Source: a virus. From it: 48,572 nucleotides of DNA. The notes beneath the pieces are model-generated. The model was not told the origin of the DNA and did not search any database. It saw nothing but the letters and a program-made list of their open reading frames with translations. The first letter of the stretch is position 1, and every line of letters begins with the position of its first letter. The stretch lies in the IMG/VR virus record IMGVR_UViG_3300020171_000042, positions 1 to 48,572 of that record, one strand, 5' to 3'. A program made the position numbers and the translations under genes. Shown piece after piece: positions 8,775 to 16,888 of the stretch.

Positions 8775-9421
8775 TAGGTTGGATTAGCCCCTGTATATGC
8801 TTCTCTAATAGGTAACCACTTCCCGCCTTTTAAATGCACTACTGTTACCGCACCAGATACTGATAATACAAATCCTACACCAGCAGTTGCCTGATTTAAA
8901 AGCAAGGCATTGTGGGATAATGTAACATTGGATAAGATATTAACAATAGTCAATATCTGCCCAACATAACCGCCTGACAAACCCGCTAAAACAGTTGCAC
9001 CAGAGTTATTGATAATCAATGTTTTAATATTGGTTATATCTGGGGCTTGGTTATCTGCGCCTAATTCAGCAGAAAATTTTGTATCTAAAGCACCAGAATG
9101 CGACCTGTCCAATTCATACCAACTTGAATTTGAATTGATAAATGTAATTGAGTCATTCTTAGCCAAATTGGAAGAGTCACTAAGTTTTAACTGTGCACCC
9201 GCAAAAGCTAAGTTTGAACCCAAGTTGAACAGTTTAATCAATTGTCCTTCTTCACCATTATCGAAATAACTAATAACCACTGTTGATGAATTATTGGCAT
9301 AAAGCAAACTATTCAATGATACATCAGGAGTGGTATCTGCTTGTGCAATTAACCCGTCGGTTCTGACTTGAAAGTTCCTAAACTTTCCTAATGCTAAACT
9401 GTAAAATCTTGATACACTCAT
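8774..9421 (-). CDS. Fibre/decoration-like beta-repeat protein
   Basis: 215 residues. The start MSVSRFYSLALGKFRNFQV is followed by repeated strand-turn units of the GQ-hydrophobic-N type, for example GEEGQLIKLFNLGSNLAFA and GYVGQILTIVNILSNVTLS. These repeats occur in phage fibre and spike shafts or head-fibre proteins. It lies just downstream of the capsid gene and its intron, with an AAAAAGGAG ribosome site. A structural role is likely; the precise location on the virion is not clear. Confidence 0.6.
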   Translation of the reverse strand: MSVSRFYSLALGKFRNFQVRTDGLIAQADTTPDVSLNSLLYANNSSTVVISYFDNGEEGQLIKLFNLGSNLAFAGAQLKLSDSSNLAKNDSITFINSNSSWYELDRSHSGALDTKFSAELGADNQAPDITNIKTLIINNSGATVLAGLSGGYVGQILTIVNILSNVTLSHNALLLNQATAGVGFVLSVSGAVTVVHLKGGKWLPIREAYTGANPT

Positions 9422-9456
9422 TTTTTCTCCTTTTTAATATGCGTGGGGAAATCTAT

Positions 9457-9489
9457 CCTAAAGAGTCTGGTTGAGGTTGTCACTTTAGG
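9457..9489. repeat. Inverted repeat downstream of the capsid gene
   Basis: CCTAAAG at 9457-9463 and CTTTAGG at 9483-9489 form a perfect 7-bp stem with a 19-base loop. It lies in the 190-bp gap between the capsid 3' exon and the fibre-like gene. There is no strong T-run after it on either strand, so it may be an RNA-stabilising hairpin or processing site rather than a terminator. Confidence 0.45.
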
Positions 9490-9566
9490 CAAGGGCGATT
9501 ATCTCCTTGATGTTCACCAGCCAGTTTCAAGTGAGCCACGATAATCTTTTCTATAAGTGAGGGCAT
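9480..9566 (-). CDS. Possible 28-residue peptide
   Basis: ATG at 9566 is preceded by AGAGGGG at a suitable distance and opens a 28-codon frame (MPSLIEKIIVAHLKLAGEHQ, then DNRPCLK). It is helical at first and basic at the end. It fills much of the gap after the capsid 3' exon and overlaps the inverted repeat there. It may be a chance frame; no homology is claimed. Confidence 0.3.
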   Translation of the reverse strand: MPSLIEKIIVAHLKLAGEHQGDNRPCLK

Positions 9567-9612
9567 TACCCCTCTGGCTTCCCATAGATTTCCTTTTCGC
9601 ACATATTAATTG

Positions 9613-9690
9613 TTATGCACCTGCGCTATGATATAGCGAATCAGGTCTTGCACATTCAACACTAAAACGGAAAGTTCCTTTGAAGCGACT
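9613..9690 (-). CDS. Major capsid protein gene, 3' exon (25 codons)
   Basis: Immediately after the intron, the frame that joins in phase with the capsid 5' exon reads SRFKGTFRFSVEC, then ARPDSLYHSAGA and a TAA. It matches the C-terminal 25 residues of the unspliced capsid frame at 19 of 25 positions, with exactly the same length. At the DNA level the two copies share only about 60 percent, and most differences are synonymous. Splicing 10448..11299 to this segment gives a 309-residue protein. The segment has no start codon and makes sense only as an exon or a relic of one. Confidence 0.85.
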   Translation of the reverse strand, partial: SRFKGTFRFSVECARPDSLYHSAGA

Positions 9691-10369
9691 CAGTTATGTT
9701 ATCGTCAAGTTCTTTATCTTGACTTCTTATTGTTTCCAATAAGCTCGGACTATATCTTCGGTTTCCCGTCGGGGTCTCTTGCGAAAGATTATTGTTGGGA
9801 CTCACTTTCGTAGTCTCTACACCTTCCATAGAACTTTTACCCTCTATGGCTTGGCTCGGTATTTTCGTGTTTTCACCGAATTCACCCGATTTATTTTGAA
9901 CACCTCGTCTATTCAATCGTTTGAATACTACAAATAACTCCTCCCGATAAGTAATTTCTTTTTCACTTAAAGGATTATTTGCTCCTCTTCCCCATTGTAA
10001 AGTCCCAAGATAATCAAGCATTATTTTTGCTTGTTGTTTTTTGGTTATCAAATAGGGATATATTGCTTTAAGTAATTTTTTTAATTGGCGTGGAGAAAAA
10101 GATATGTTCCAAGTTTCTTTTCGATTTCCAGTATAACTATAAACATTTCTTTTTCTTACACAACCAAATCCAATCATATTCTTTAAAGCAATAATAGTTT
10201 CTAAATGAGTATTTGTCATATAGGCACAACCGACAAATGTCCATCCTCGTATAGAACTTTTGGATTTCATTTTGTAGTAACTTAAACAACCTTCACCATC
10301 AAAAAACCCTGCAATATAGGCTTTCTGCGTTTCAGTTAAAGACAAAGTGTAAAGGTGACATTGTTTCAT
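9662..10369 (-). CDS. LAGLIDADG homing endonuclease encoded in the group I intron
   Basis: 235 residues with one LAGLIDADG helix motif near the start (AYIAGFFDGEGCL, about residues 17-29), so it probably works as a homodimer. It would cut intron-free capsid alleles and drive copying of the intron. The ATG directly follows the TAA of the unspliced capsid frame (TAAATG). From about residue 155 the frame runs through the catalytic core of the intron, so that part is probably constrained as RNA and is not a protein domain. The last nine codons extend past the 3' splice site into the capsid exon in another frame. Confidence 0.85.
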   Translation of the reverse strand: MKQCHLYTLSLTETQKAYIAGFFDGEGCLSYYKMKSKSSIRGWTFVGCAYMTNTHLETIIALKNMIGFGCVRKRNVYSYTGNRKETWNISFSPRQLKKLLKAIYPYLITKKQQAKIMLDYLGTLQWGRGANNPLSEKEITYREELFVVFKRLNRRGVQNKSGEFGENTKIPSQAIEGKSSMEGVETTKVSPNNNLSQETPTGNRRYSPSLLETIRSQDKELDDNITESLQRNFPF

Positions 10370-10447
10370 TTAGGCTCCACTTGAATGATATAGACTGTCT
10401 GGACGAGCACAATCTATGCTAAATCTAAACGAGCCTTTTGCACGATA
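9691..10447 (-). mobile_element. Group I (subgroup IA-like) intron in the capsid gene
   Basis: All core elements can be read on the minus strand. P1 is exon AGGTGAT (10454-10448) paired with guide GTCACCT (10359-10353), with a U-G pair at the splice site. P3 is TCGGG (9889-9885) with CCCGA (9773-9769). The P4/Q region reads ATACCGAGCCAAGCC. P6a is CCATAGA/TCTATGG. P7 lies between the AGAGACTA element and AAGATATAGTCC (9758-9747). P7.1 is CGAAAG/CTTTCG and P8 is CGG-GAAA-CCG. P9 is CTTATTG-GAAA-CAATAAG, followed by a GTCAAG/CTTGAC hairpin. The 3' splice site is placed after the G at 9691 because that restores the capsid frame. P5 is very short. The P1 loop is 88 bases and encodes an alternative capsid C-terminus. 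Splicing has not been shown. Confidence 0.9.
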
Positions 10448-11299
10448 ATCACCTGTTTCGAAATCTCCGTCCGAAGCGAATGTAATCTTCCGCCTCATAT
10501 ATGCAATTATCCCTGACAATTCATTGCTTGGTTCAGCCATTAAAGTAAAAGCATCAGTGTCAGTATAATACGGAGATACAACTAATTTAAGATTTCTCTC
10601 CTTAATTGTATTTACCGCATTATTTGCTGACTCGGGGTCGTATGCTGATTGCAATAATTCTTTTGCTTTCCAAGCATTCGCTGGATTAACTATGATTTTA
10701 CTCGCTTTCAGAAGCAAGTAACGTCCTGATTCATCTTTAAGTGCTTCAAAGTTGTCTATAGCAGTCTGTAATGCTGTTGCTGACAAGTCCGCTGTTGGAC
10801 TTAACAGGTTTGACCAAATTGAGTCATCAATATATTTATGGCTTCCGCTAAATAATGCTAAAGCATCCGCTACTGTATGATTAGTAGTAGCAGTTCCATT
10901 ATTTAACATATCCCATACTAATATCGCCAATGTTTCATCGGCTGATGCCCCCAATTCGGTTGTTAAAGACCTCATCTCTGTTGGTATATCGGGATACAGA
11001 GAATCTTCAATTAATTCCTCTGTAATCTTTACACCGAGAGAATAAGTCTTGTGAACCCATCTCTTCGTAGGACCTTGTGCAAGGTCATCGTAAGTAATGG
11101 CTTCACCTTCTGGTTTATGGGCAAAAAGCCCTAAACCTGCCGCATAGGCTGCTTCCTCGTATGCTCGCTTTGATGTCTTTGTAGCACCTCCAGCCAGAAT
11201 TGTTTTCCAGTCAGATTGTGCTGACATCTTTTTGTAACCATTAATCATAAAAGCGAACAAACCAGGAACGACAGCCTTATTAAACGTCGCTCTATTCAT
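10370..11299 (-). CDS. Major capsid protein (HK97-fold type), unspliced reading frame
   Basis: 309 residues. Features fit a phage major capsid protein: an N-terminal arm, an EAAYAAGLGLFAHKPEGEAI region, a TYSLGVKITEELIEDSLY segment, an EALKDESGRYLLLKASKIIV strand-turn and a C-terminal CARPDSLYH. The style resembles Mu gpT-like and related HK97-fold proteins. The gene follows the probable decoration gene by 12 bases. The annotated frame reads 75 coding bases and a stop into a group I intron. The spliced alternative is 10448..11299 joined to 9613..9690 and gives a protein of the same length. The capsid role is supported by position and sequence style. Confidence 0.8.
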   Translation of the reverse strand: MNRATFNKAVVPGLFAFMINGYKKMSAQSDWKTILAGGATKTSKRAYEEAAYAAGLGLFAHKPEGEAITYDDLAQGPTKRWVHKTYSLGVKITEELIEDSLYPDIPTEMRSLTTELGASADETLAILVWDMLNNGTATTNHTVADALALFSGSHKYIDDSIWSNLLSPTADLSATALQTAIDNFEALKDESGRYLLLKASKIIVNPANAWKAKELLQSAYDPESANNAVNTIKERNLKLVVSPYYTDTDAFTLMAEPSNELSGIIAYMRRKITFASDGDFETGDYRAKGSFRFSIDCARPDSLYHSSGA

Positions 11300-11311
11300 T
11301 TCATTCCTCCA

Positions 11312-11914
11312 TTAGATTGCTACGGTTTGGGTCATCCCTTGTCCTGAACGTCTATGCCTATTGATTTGGACTACCCATTTGCAATAGTTACCGTAAGCGT
11401 TATCTGGTTTATCCCACTTTTTGATTATTCGTAATGCTAAATCAGTAGTTGTTTGAACTTCTGACCTATCTAAAACCACATTTGCAATACCAGAAATTGT
11501 GCTACCAGATGATGCAAGATAAGTGAATGTTGAAGCAACTCCAATAGACTGGGCATCTAACGCCGACCCACCAGTATCTTCTTCAATTACAAAATACTGC
11601 CCTGGGTCATCAGCTACCAATAGATTAACAAATCCACCAGAACCTGACATAACTGGATTTGCTGGAAGATAACCAGAAGAAGCATCATCTATTGGTGAAA
11701 AAGCATCGTTAGCCATTCCTATAATGCTACCCAACAAGAAAAAATTACCTGCACTACCTGCTACACCTGTTACTACCCTGCCATTTGCATCTAAATCCAC
11801 AGGTTGATACATATACCAAGCTGCTCCTGTAACTGCTTGGTAGTAGTTACATCTGATATTACCGTATGGTTGGTCAATAGGTCGCAAACCTTTTCTACCA
11901 GTTGTATTTGCCAT
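11312..11914 (-). CDS. Putative capsid decoration/accessory protein
   Basis: 200 residues. The start MANTTGRKGLRPIDQPYG resembles a widespread class of phage head proteins that begin MAN..GLRP and lie next to the capsid gene. The rest is strand-rich and small-residue-rich, with a FFLLGSIIGMAND stretch and a basic C-terminus (INRHRRSGQG). It is 12 bases upstream of the capsid gene in the same operon. A head-stabilising role is likely but inferred. Confidence 0.6.
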   Translation of the reverse strand: MANTTGRKGLRPIDQPYGNIRCNYYQAVTGAAWYMYQPVDLDANGRVVTGVAGSAGNFFLLGSIIGMANDAFSPIDDASSGYLPANPVMSGSGGFVNLLVADDPGQYFVIEEDTGGSALDAQSIGVASTFTYLASSGSTISGIANVVLDRSEVQTTTDLALRIIKKWDKPDNAYGNYCKWVVQINRHRRSGQGMTQTVAI

Positions 11915-11939
11915 ACCTATTACCTCCTTTAACTAACTA

Positions 11940-12533
11940 TTAAAAATCACGCCCTTCTTGAAGCCCACCGCCTTCTCCTATACCCGCATTTTCCTTTTCG
12001 CCTGTATCTTCGGGTTTATAGAAGCCTGATTGTCCTTTAGGTAATGGTTGCGTGCCTTTAGCAAGTTGTGCTTTTAGATACGCGCTTGACTTTTCACCTG
12101 GTGCTTTGCGTATCTGTATAGCAACTTCCAAGTTCATAAAGGCAAGAATAGCATCACCTTTTTCAATTGCCCCACTCGTTGAGAACAAATGTTTTGCTTT
12201 TTCTGCTACTTCGGGGAATAACCTACGATTTACAATTACCCAACCTTTGATTATCGCATCGTCCACTGCCCGTTTATGCTTATTTATCCAGCGAAAGGCG
12301 AACTTATCCTCATATTTCCTTAACTCTTTTGGCAAAGATAACCTATGTTCACCTGGAGCATATTTTTTCTCCTTGACCATAAGCACTTCATCCAAAGTTT
12401 TAGGTTGAGATTTCATCCTGTCGCTGATATAAGCGTCCTCTTCGGACATAGTTTGCAGTATCGGATATTCTTGAACTTTTACTTCCTGTTCAGAAACTTC
12501 TTTAATCGGCTCAATATTCTCTATTGGGTTCAT
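11940..12533 (-). CDS. Conserved head-gene-cluster protein of unknown function
   Basis: 197 residues. The acidic N-terminus is disordered-looking. The central domain (about 65-145) includes KFAFRWINKHKR, KGWVIVNRRLFPE and GDAILAFMNLEVA. The C-terminus is Gly/Glu-rich. Proteins with this central pattern sit between scaffold and capsid genes in many uncultured podovirus-like phages, as far as I recall, without a known role. The ATG overlaps the scaffold stop as ATGA. Confidence 0.6.
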   Translation of the reverse strand: MNPIENIEPIKEVSEQEVKVQEYPILQTMSEEDAYISDRMKSQPKTLDEVLMVKEKKYAPGEHRLSLPKELRKYEDKFAFRWINKHKRAVDDAIIKGWVIVNRRLFPEVAEKAKHLFSTSGAIEKGDAILAFMNLEVAIQIRKAPGEKSSAYLKAQLAKGTQPLPKGQSGFYKPEDTGEKENAGIGEGGGLQEGRDF

Positions 12534-13363
12534 ATTGTTACTCCTTCCTTATCTCCTGATTTTTTCAGGGTTCTGGCATAATCTTCATACTTTACGCCGT
12601 TTTGGTCGCAAAACTCTCTTTGCTCCCTTGTTAGAACAATTTTATTACCAGATGTTGTGGCGCGTGAAGCAGGTAAAGTTGAACCAGTAACCCTTGTAAT
12701 TCTTTCGGTTTCCGCTTCAACTTTAGTCTTTATGCTCCCATCAACATCATATCCACGCTTACGCAGTTCACTTTCCATTTCATACATCGTAAGCAAAGGG
12801 CCGTCTGGCGATGTTCTCCATCGAGGATTATTGTTTAAGATATCTTGGAATATCTGCGCTTTTTCAGAAGTTGCATCTTCAAGTTCAGAGTGCCTCGATA
12901 AAACAAGTTGAGAATTCTTTTCCATAAGTTGTGCGACTTCTGTCTGTCCTCTTGCTTGTTCTATCTGCACTCTTTCGGCATTTATAATTTCTTTTACCCT
13001 TGTTTCAGCAATCTTACCGACCGCAGCCTTCCAATCCGTTTGTGCTAATTTGTCTAACTCATCCAACTTCACTTCTTGTTCAGTAGTAATTGCAGAAGAA
13101 GATTGAAGCATTATATTCTTTAGTTCCTCAATGCTCCTTTGAACACTGGCAAGTATCCTATCGTGGGCATAGACCTTATTGGTTAAAGGGTCTTGCCTGA
13201 CAGGTTTTTTCGCTTCTTCTTTTTTCTCCTGAACAATTATATTTTCAGGGTTTTCTTCCTCGACAGAAACCTCAACCCCGCCTTCTGTGGTTTCTGTGAT
13301 TTTAGAGTTTTCTTCCTCTAATTTTTCCTCAGCAGTTTTTTCTTCTGGCATCTCTTTCTCCAT
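12530..13363 (-). CDS. Probable scaffolding protein
   Basis: 277 residues. The first 60 are highly acidic (EEKTAEEKLEEE and similar). Long helical, coiled-coil-prone segments follow (residues 70-180), and the C-terminal tail is basic and polar. It sits between portal and capsid genes, the usual place for scaffold, with the typical acidic helical composition. There is no recognisable protease motif. The scaffolding role is inferred from position and composition. Confidence 0.6.
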   Translation of the reverse strand: MEKEMPEEKTAEEKLEEENSKITETTEGGVEVSVEEENPENIIVQEKKEEAKKPVRQDPLTNKVYAHDRILASVQRSIEELKNIMLQSSSAITTEQEVKLDELDKLAQTDWKAAVGKIAETRVKEIINAERVQIEQARGQTEVAQLMEKNSQLVLSRHSELEDATSEKAQIFQDILNNNPRWRTSPDGPLLTMYEMESELRKRGYDVDGSIKTKVEAETERITRVTGSTLPASRATTSGNKIVLTREQREFCDQNGVKYEDYARTLKKSGDKEGVTI

Positions 13364-13372
13364 TTCTCTACC

Positions 13373-13633
13373 TCAATAGGTAGGGTTCTCGCCTTCTTCG
13401 GCGGTTAGTTGTTTCTTATATTCCTCTAATATGTTTTCCGTATATAATGAACCGTCAATCTCGCCTTGGATAAGTATTGCTTTCTTTTCTGCCTCAAGGT
13501 TACATTGTCGGAGAATATCCGCTTGTTCCCTGTTCTTTTGTTGCCTCCACGCTTGCGAAAGGTTCTTGAAGATTTCCCACCCCTTGTGCTGGAGGATTTC
13601 CTTGATTATTTCCACCTGCTCCTGTTTTTCCAC
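13373..13633 (-). CDS. Small helical protein overlapping the portal 3' end
   Basis: 86 residues from a GTG start at 13633 (preceded by a GGAGCAGG stretch). It has a strongly helical, charged composition with a HKGWEIFKNLSQAWRQQKNR segment. Its first 134 bases are shared with the end of the portal gene in another frame. The portal residues encoded there are low-complexity Gly/Asn/Pro-rich, whereas this frame looks like a normal protein. That suggests this gene is the constrained partner. Similar small helical proteins follow portal genes in other phages. Function unknown. Confidence 0.65.
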   Translation of the reverse strand: MEKQEQVEIIKEILQHKGWEIFKNLSQAWRQQKNREQADILRQCNLEAEKKAILIQGEIDGSLYTENILEEYKKQLTAEEGENPTY

Positions 13634-16600
13634 CTGCTCCTCTCATCCTTTGGGTTATCGCCATCATCTGTTGCATCATCATTTGATGTTCTTGAATATG
13701 TGCTTGAATATATCCCATTACATTCTGTTGCTGTGCAGGATTAAGCATCGCCATTGTCGGACTTGCCGATAATTGATTATGGATATACATATGTTGAATA
13801 TGATTTTCCATTAACTTTGCCCTAACCTCATTAAAACTACCTTGTAATATAAGAGTATTTTCTTCTTCGGGCGTTCGGAAAGTGCTGGCTTCTGGTTCTT
13901 GTCCTAAATGTTCTTCGGGTTCTTCTCCATACGCTTTAAGCAATTTAGCGGTTTCATTATACATTTTTATAGGGTCAGTATTGACAATAGGATTTTGAAG
14001 TAAAGTAGCGTAGATAAAACCCGCCAATTGCCTTTCCACATTTACCGAACCCATAGAAACATCTTCCAATAAATAGGCATCATATTCACCGCTTAATCCT
14101 TCTTCGGTAAGTTCATTGCCTTTAAAGATGGGTTCGCCATCTTCACCCAATACTCTATTTTCTAATCCCATAGGTATATTCTTTTGTATCTGGTCAAAGA
14201 CTAATGTTAATATCTGTGCCGCACCTCGTTTTAATCTTATGGCAGGTATGGCAAATCTTGTATCAGCCGCACTTACTATCGCTTGTGTTCGTGTAGCAGT
14301 TCCAGAACCTCCAACTATTTCCGACTCTTTGCCCATTATATAACTTGAAGCCGCAGTCAATCTTTCAATAAATTCTAATACCCCTCGCATTGCCACAAGC
14401 AATCTTTCAGTCGGAATTTCTATATTAGGAAAGTAAATATTCTGTTGCGGATTAGGAACAGGTATCATTTTGTTGGGAGCAAGAGTGATATTCTGCGGTT
14501 GTAAGTTTCCTGATGGGTCATAAAATCCAGGTCTTAAAACTGATAGAGTATTGGCATCGGTCAATTGATTAAAGATAGCATCTATCTCTTCGGATAAAGG
14601 CATAACCATTTCCAAGAAACCATAACCATCAAGACAATCAGGGTCTTCCAATAAATCATTAACTTTGGTAATGTTAATAGGACGGACTACACGCTTTGAA
14701 ATATCTTTAATTAACACACCACCGAGATAAACCTTGCGTAACGGGTCAACTAAAAGCCGTATATCTTCGGCGATACCATCCGCATCAATATCCATTTTAA
14801 TATAACATTTCAGGACATCTATCGGAGTTACCCTCAATTTGACTTCTTTAATTATTTCAATGTTCTCATTATAGCCCGAAACTGTTTCGTTTATAAAACC
14901 CTCTAATTGTTTTTCAAGATATTGGCTATCATCGTGCAGAGGTTCTCTAATGTTTACTGCTTTGTTATCTCTCTCCATAGTTTCAAGGTCGGAGAATAAC
15001 CAACGCACTTTTATAATTACAGGTTCTTCCTGTATATCTTTTTGCCCTTCCTGAAAATATACATTCTCTCTGGGGATAATTTCGGTGCGGGTATTCTCTT
15101 CAAGTTTTAATTTCTTGTCTTTTTTCTCGGCAGGTTTGCCGTCTTTCTCATAAACCTGAATTCCAAATTCATCAACTATGGGAGTTATAATAAATTCGCC
15201 TGTGTCTTTAACCTTTACATCCCAAGAAACTTCTGTAAATACATCACCAAATCCAATTGCCGACTTAACCCATTTATCATAAAAAGAGTGCATCTTGGCT
15301 TTAACATTAACCCACCAGAACATAAATTTATTGATGCGTTCTGTTTTTTCTCTATCTGTTTTCTCACCAGGCTTCCAACGCACTAAATTCTCATTCCATA
15401 CAGCAGGGAATATACGGGAATGTAACATTTCTATAATAGCCATTGCTATTTTCATACTTCTATTTGAACAATTTCCACACCAAATCGCCTTACCATTTCT
15501 TCTTACAAAAATAGTATGGTAAGGTTCAGTAGTAACACAATATACAAAATCCTTATAATCAATTTCTTTTATTTCTATTCGGTTAGTCTTAATATATTTC
15601 TTAAACCCAATGGTAACTATGTAAAGAAGATTTCTTGTAATTCCTGGATTTGAAGCAATAAAATATTTACCAATATCATCTCTAATACTAATGGTTGCTT
15701 TTAATCCTATCTTCTGCGTTATTTCTTGAATATTATCCGCTAATAATTTTGAGGTAGTTGTATAAGACCACATAGGAACTCTATCTAATCTTATTTTTTT
15801 ATACCCATCACCCTTAGTCAAACTTTCTAATAAAATAGATAATAAATCAGAAGACAAATCCAAATATCTTCGGGGAATATATTTCTCGGTGCATTTACCA
15901 AGAGATTTTAATTCATTTCTTAATTTCTGGGGAATTTGATTACAAATATGTTTTTTATGAGCATATCTTTGAGAATGTTTACAAGAGATAAGATATTGTT
16001 TATTAGTAGAATAAGAATACTTTAATTCCATTCGCTGTAATAGATTTTCTATTTCCAAACATTTTTCTTTATTTGCTTTATCTGATTGACAAATTGATAT
16101 TGTTCCAGATTTATAAGTAAAGCCTTCAGAAACATACCAACCCAAAAATTCCATAAAATCTTCACTATCAAACCCATAAATTTTATCTATATATTTTCCC
16201 TGCCATTTGGAAGTTAACGGAATGTAATTATTATTAGGATTATTTAAAAATTTTTCGGCAGGAATAAAATGATACTTCGTAAATTTCCTTATCAACATAG
16301 AATGATTGTGAGTAACCAATAAATCTATCGCCTTATTTTTAAAACTAATAAGTTTCTCTGCAGAATGAGATTGTAAAGCAGTAACTTTCTGATAAGAAGA
16401 AATAAATGTTTTTGGATTTAACGATAAAACATATTCTCCGACCTTAACATCTTTTATTAACTTCCATCCATTTTTAGTTAAAATTTCAGTATCTTTAGAA
16501 AAACAATTTTTCCAAGGAACAGTCTTTGGTTGCCTTCTCCCATAATACATATCTTTCAGATGTTTCAACTTGCTATCAAATGTAAAAGCAATACTCTGCG

Positions 16601-16730
16601 AGTCCACGCCATAGTCCTTCTTGTTTCTGGCATCCTCAGCGGATTTGAAATAGTCAATAGTAGTCTCCACAAGTAATTTCTCCATATGGGAGTCAATCTG
16701 AATTTGGATAGATTTAATTGGTTCGGGCAT
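13500..16730 (-). CDS. Portal protein (P22-like) with intein
   Basis: 1076 residues before splicing. The ring-forming portal carries DNA into the head. Extein residues 1-75 end in PKTVPWKN and resume at C421 with CSNRSMK. The intein thus splits the conserved PW.NxSN motif found near the N-terminus of P22-type portals. Later parts show the portal helices and loops (FMFWWVNVKAKMHSFYDKW; VRPINITKVNDLLEDPDCL; TAASSYIMGKESEIVGGSGT). The spliced protein would be 731 residues. The C-terminal 45 residues are low-complexity and overlap the next gene. It lies downstream of the terminase genes, as expected. Confidence 0.85.
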   Translation of the reverse strand: MPEPIKSIQIQIDSHMEKLLVETTIDYFKSAEDARNKKDYGVDSQSIAFTFDSKLKHLKDMYYGRRQPKTVPWKNCFSKDTEILTKNGWKLIKDVKVGEYVLSLNPKTFISSYQKVTALQSHSAEKLISFKNKAIDLLVTHNHSMLIRKFTKYHFIPAEKFLNNPNNNYIPLTSKWQGKYIDKIYGFDSEDFMEFLGWYVSEGFTYKSGTISICQSDKANKEKCLEIENLLQRMELKYSYSTNKQYLISCKHSQRYAHKKHICNQIPQKLRNELKSLGKCTEKYIPRRYLDLSSDLLSILLESLTKGDGYKKIRLDRVPMWSYTTTSKLLADNIQEITQKIGLKATISIRDDIGKYFIASNPGITRNLLYIVTIGFKKYIKTNRIEIKEIDYKDFVYCVTTEPYHTIFVRRNGKAIWCGNCSNRSMKIAMAIIEMLHSRIFPAVWNENLVRWKPGEKTDREKTERINKFMFWWVNVKAKMHSFYDKWVKSAIGFGDVFTEVSWDVKVKDTGEFIITPIVDEFGIQVYEKDGKPAEKKDKKLKLEENTRTEIIPRENVYFQEGQKDIQEEPVIIKVRWLFSDLETMERDNKAVNIREPLHDDSQYLEKQLEGFINETVSGYNENIEIIKEVKLRVTPIDVLKCYIKMDIDADGIAEDIRLLVDPLRKVYLGGVLIKDISKRVVRPINITKVNDLLEDPDCLDGYGFLEMVMPLSEEIDAIFNQLTDANTLSVLRPGFYDPSGNLQPQNITLAPNKMIPVPNPQQNIYFPNIEIPTERLLVAMRGVLEFIERLTAASSYIMGKESEIVGGSGTATRTQAIVSAADTRFAIPAIRLKRGAAQILTLVFDQIQKNIPMGLENRVLGEDGEPIFKGNELTEEGLSGEYDAYLLEDVSMGSVNVERQLAGFIYATLLQNPIVNTDPIKMYNETAKLLKAYGEEPEEHLGQEPEASTFRTPEEENTLILQGSFNEVRAKLMENHIQHMYIHNQLSASPTMAMLNPAQQQNVMGYIQAHIQEHQMMMQQMMAITQRMRGAGGKTGAGGNNQGNPPAQGVGNLQEPFASVEATKEQGTSGYSPTM
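15471..16505 (-). other. Intein with LAGLIDADG endonuclease domain in portal
   Basis: Residues 76-420 of the portal frame (345 residues). It starts with Cys76 in CFSKDTEILTKNGW, a classic block A. A VTHNHS block B lies at about 139-144. LAGLIDADG-type helices are at 194-204 (EFLGWYVSEGF) and about 296-309 (LLSILLESLTKGDG). It ends HTIFVRRNGKAIWCGN with Asn420 before Cys421, so the splice residues Cys1, terminal Asn and Cys+1 are all present. The penultimate residue is Gly instead of the usual His, as in some phage inteins. It is a selfish homing element removed after translation. Confidence 0.92.
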
Positions 16731-16732
16731 TA

Positions 16733-16888
16733 TTATTTACTCCTGAAGCCTAACTTTTTAGAAGCGTGCCATTTCTCTGAACCTGCAACACCTTTGTTGA
16801 TACTTCTATAAAAGACTTCTTCACCTCTTTCACCATATTTCTTCTTCATTGAACGCATAACCTTTTTTCCTGTTTTACTTAATGGCAT
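16733..16888 (-). CDS. Small basic phage protein
   Basis: 51 residues, rich in Lys/Arg (MPLSKTGKKVMRSMKKKYG, then EEVFYRSINKG). Short proteins of this MPL.K.GKK...Y style are common near head genes of phages, with unknown role. The ATG overlaps the stop of the preceding gene (TAATG), and the stop lies just before the portal ATG. A nucleic-acid-binding or assembly role is possible from its charge. Confidence 0.6.
   Translation of the reverse strand: MPLSKTGKKVMRSMKKKYGERGEEVFYRSINKGVAGSEKWHASKKLGFRSK

Noticed and set aside
9430-9660. Second intron or tRNA in the gap after the capsid gene
   Set aside because: No P7-type elements or cloverleaf were found beyond the one intron; only a 7-bp inverted repeat and a 28-codon frame.
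16463-16505. Homing endonuclease as a separate gene inside portal
   Set aside because: The endonuclease motifs are in frame with the portal and flanked by intein splice blocks, so it is an intein.
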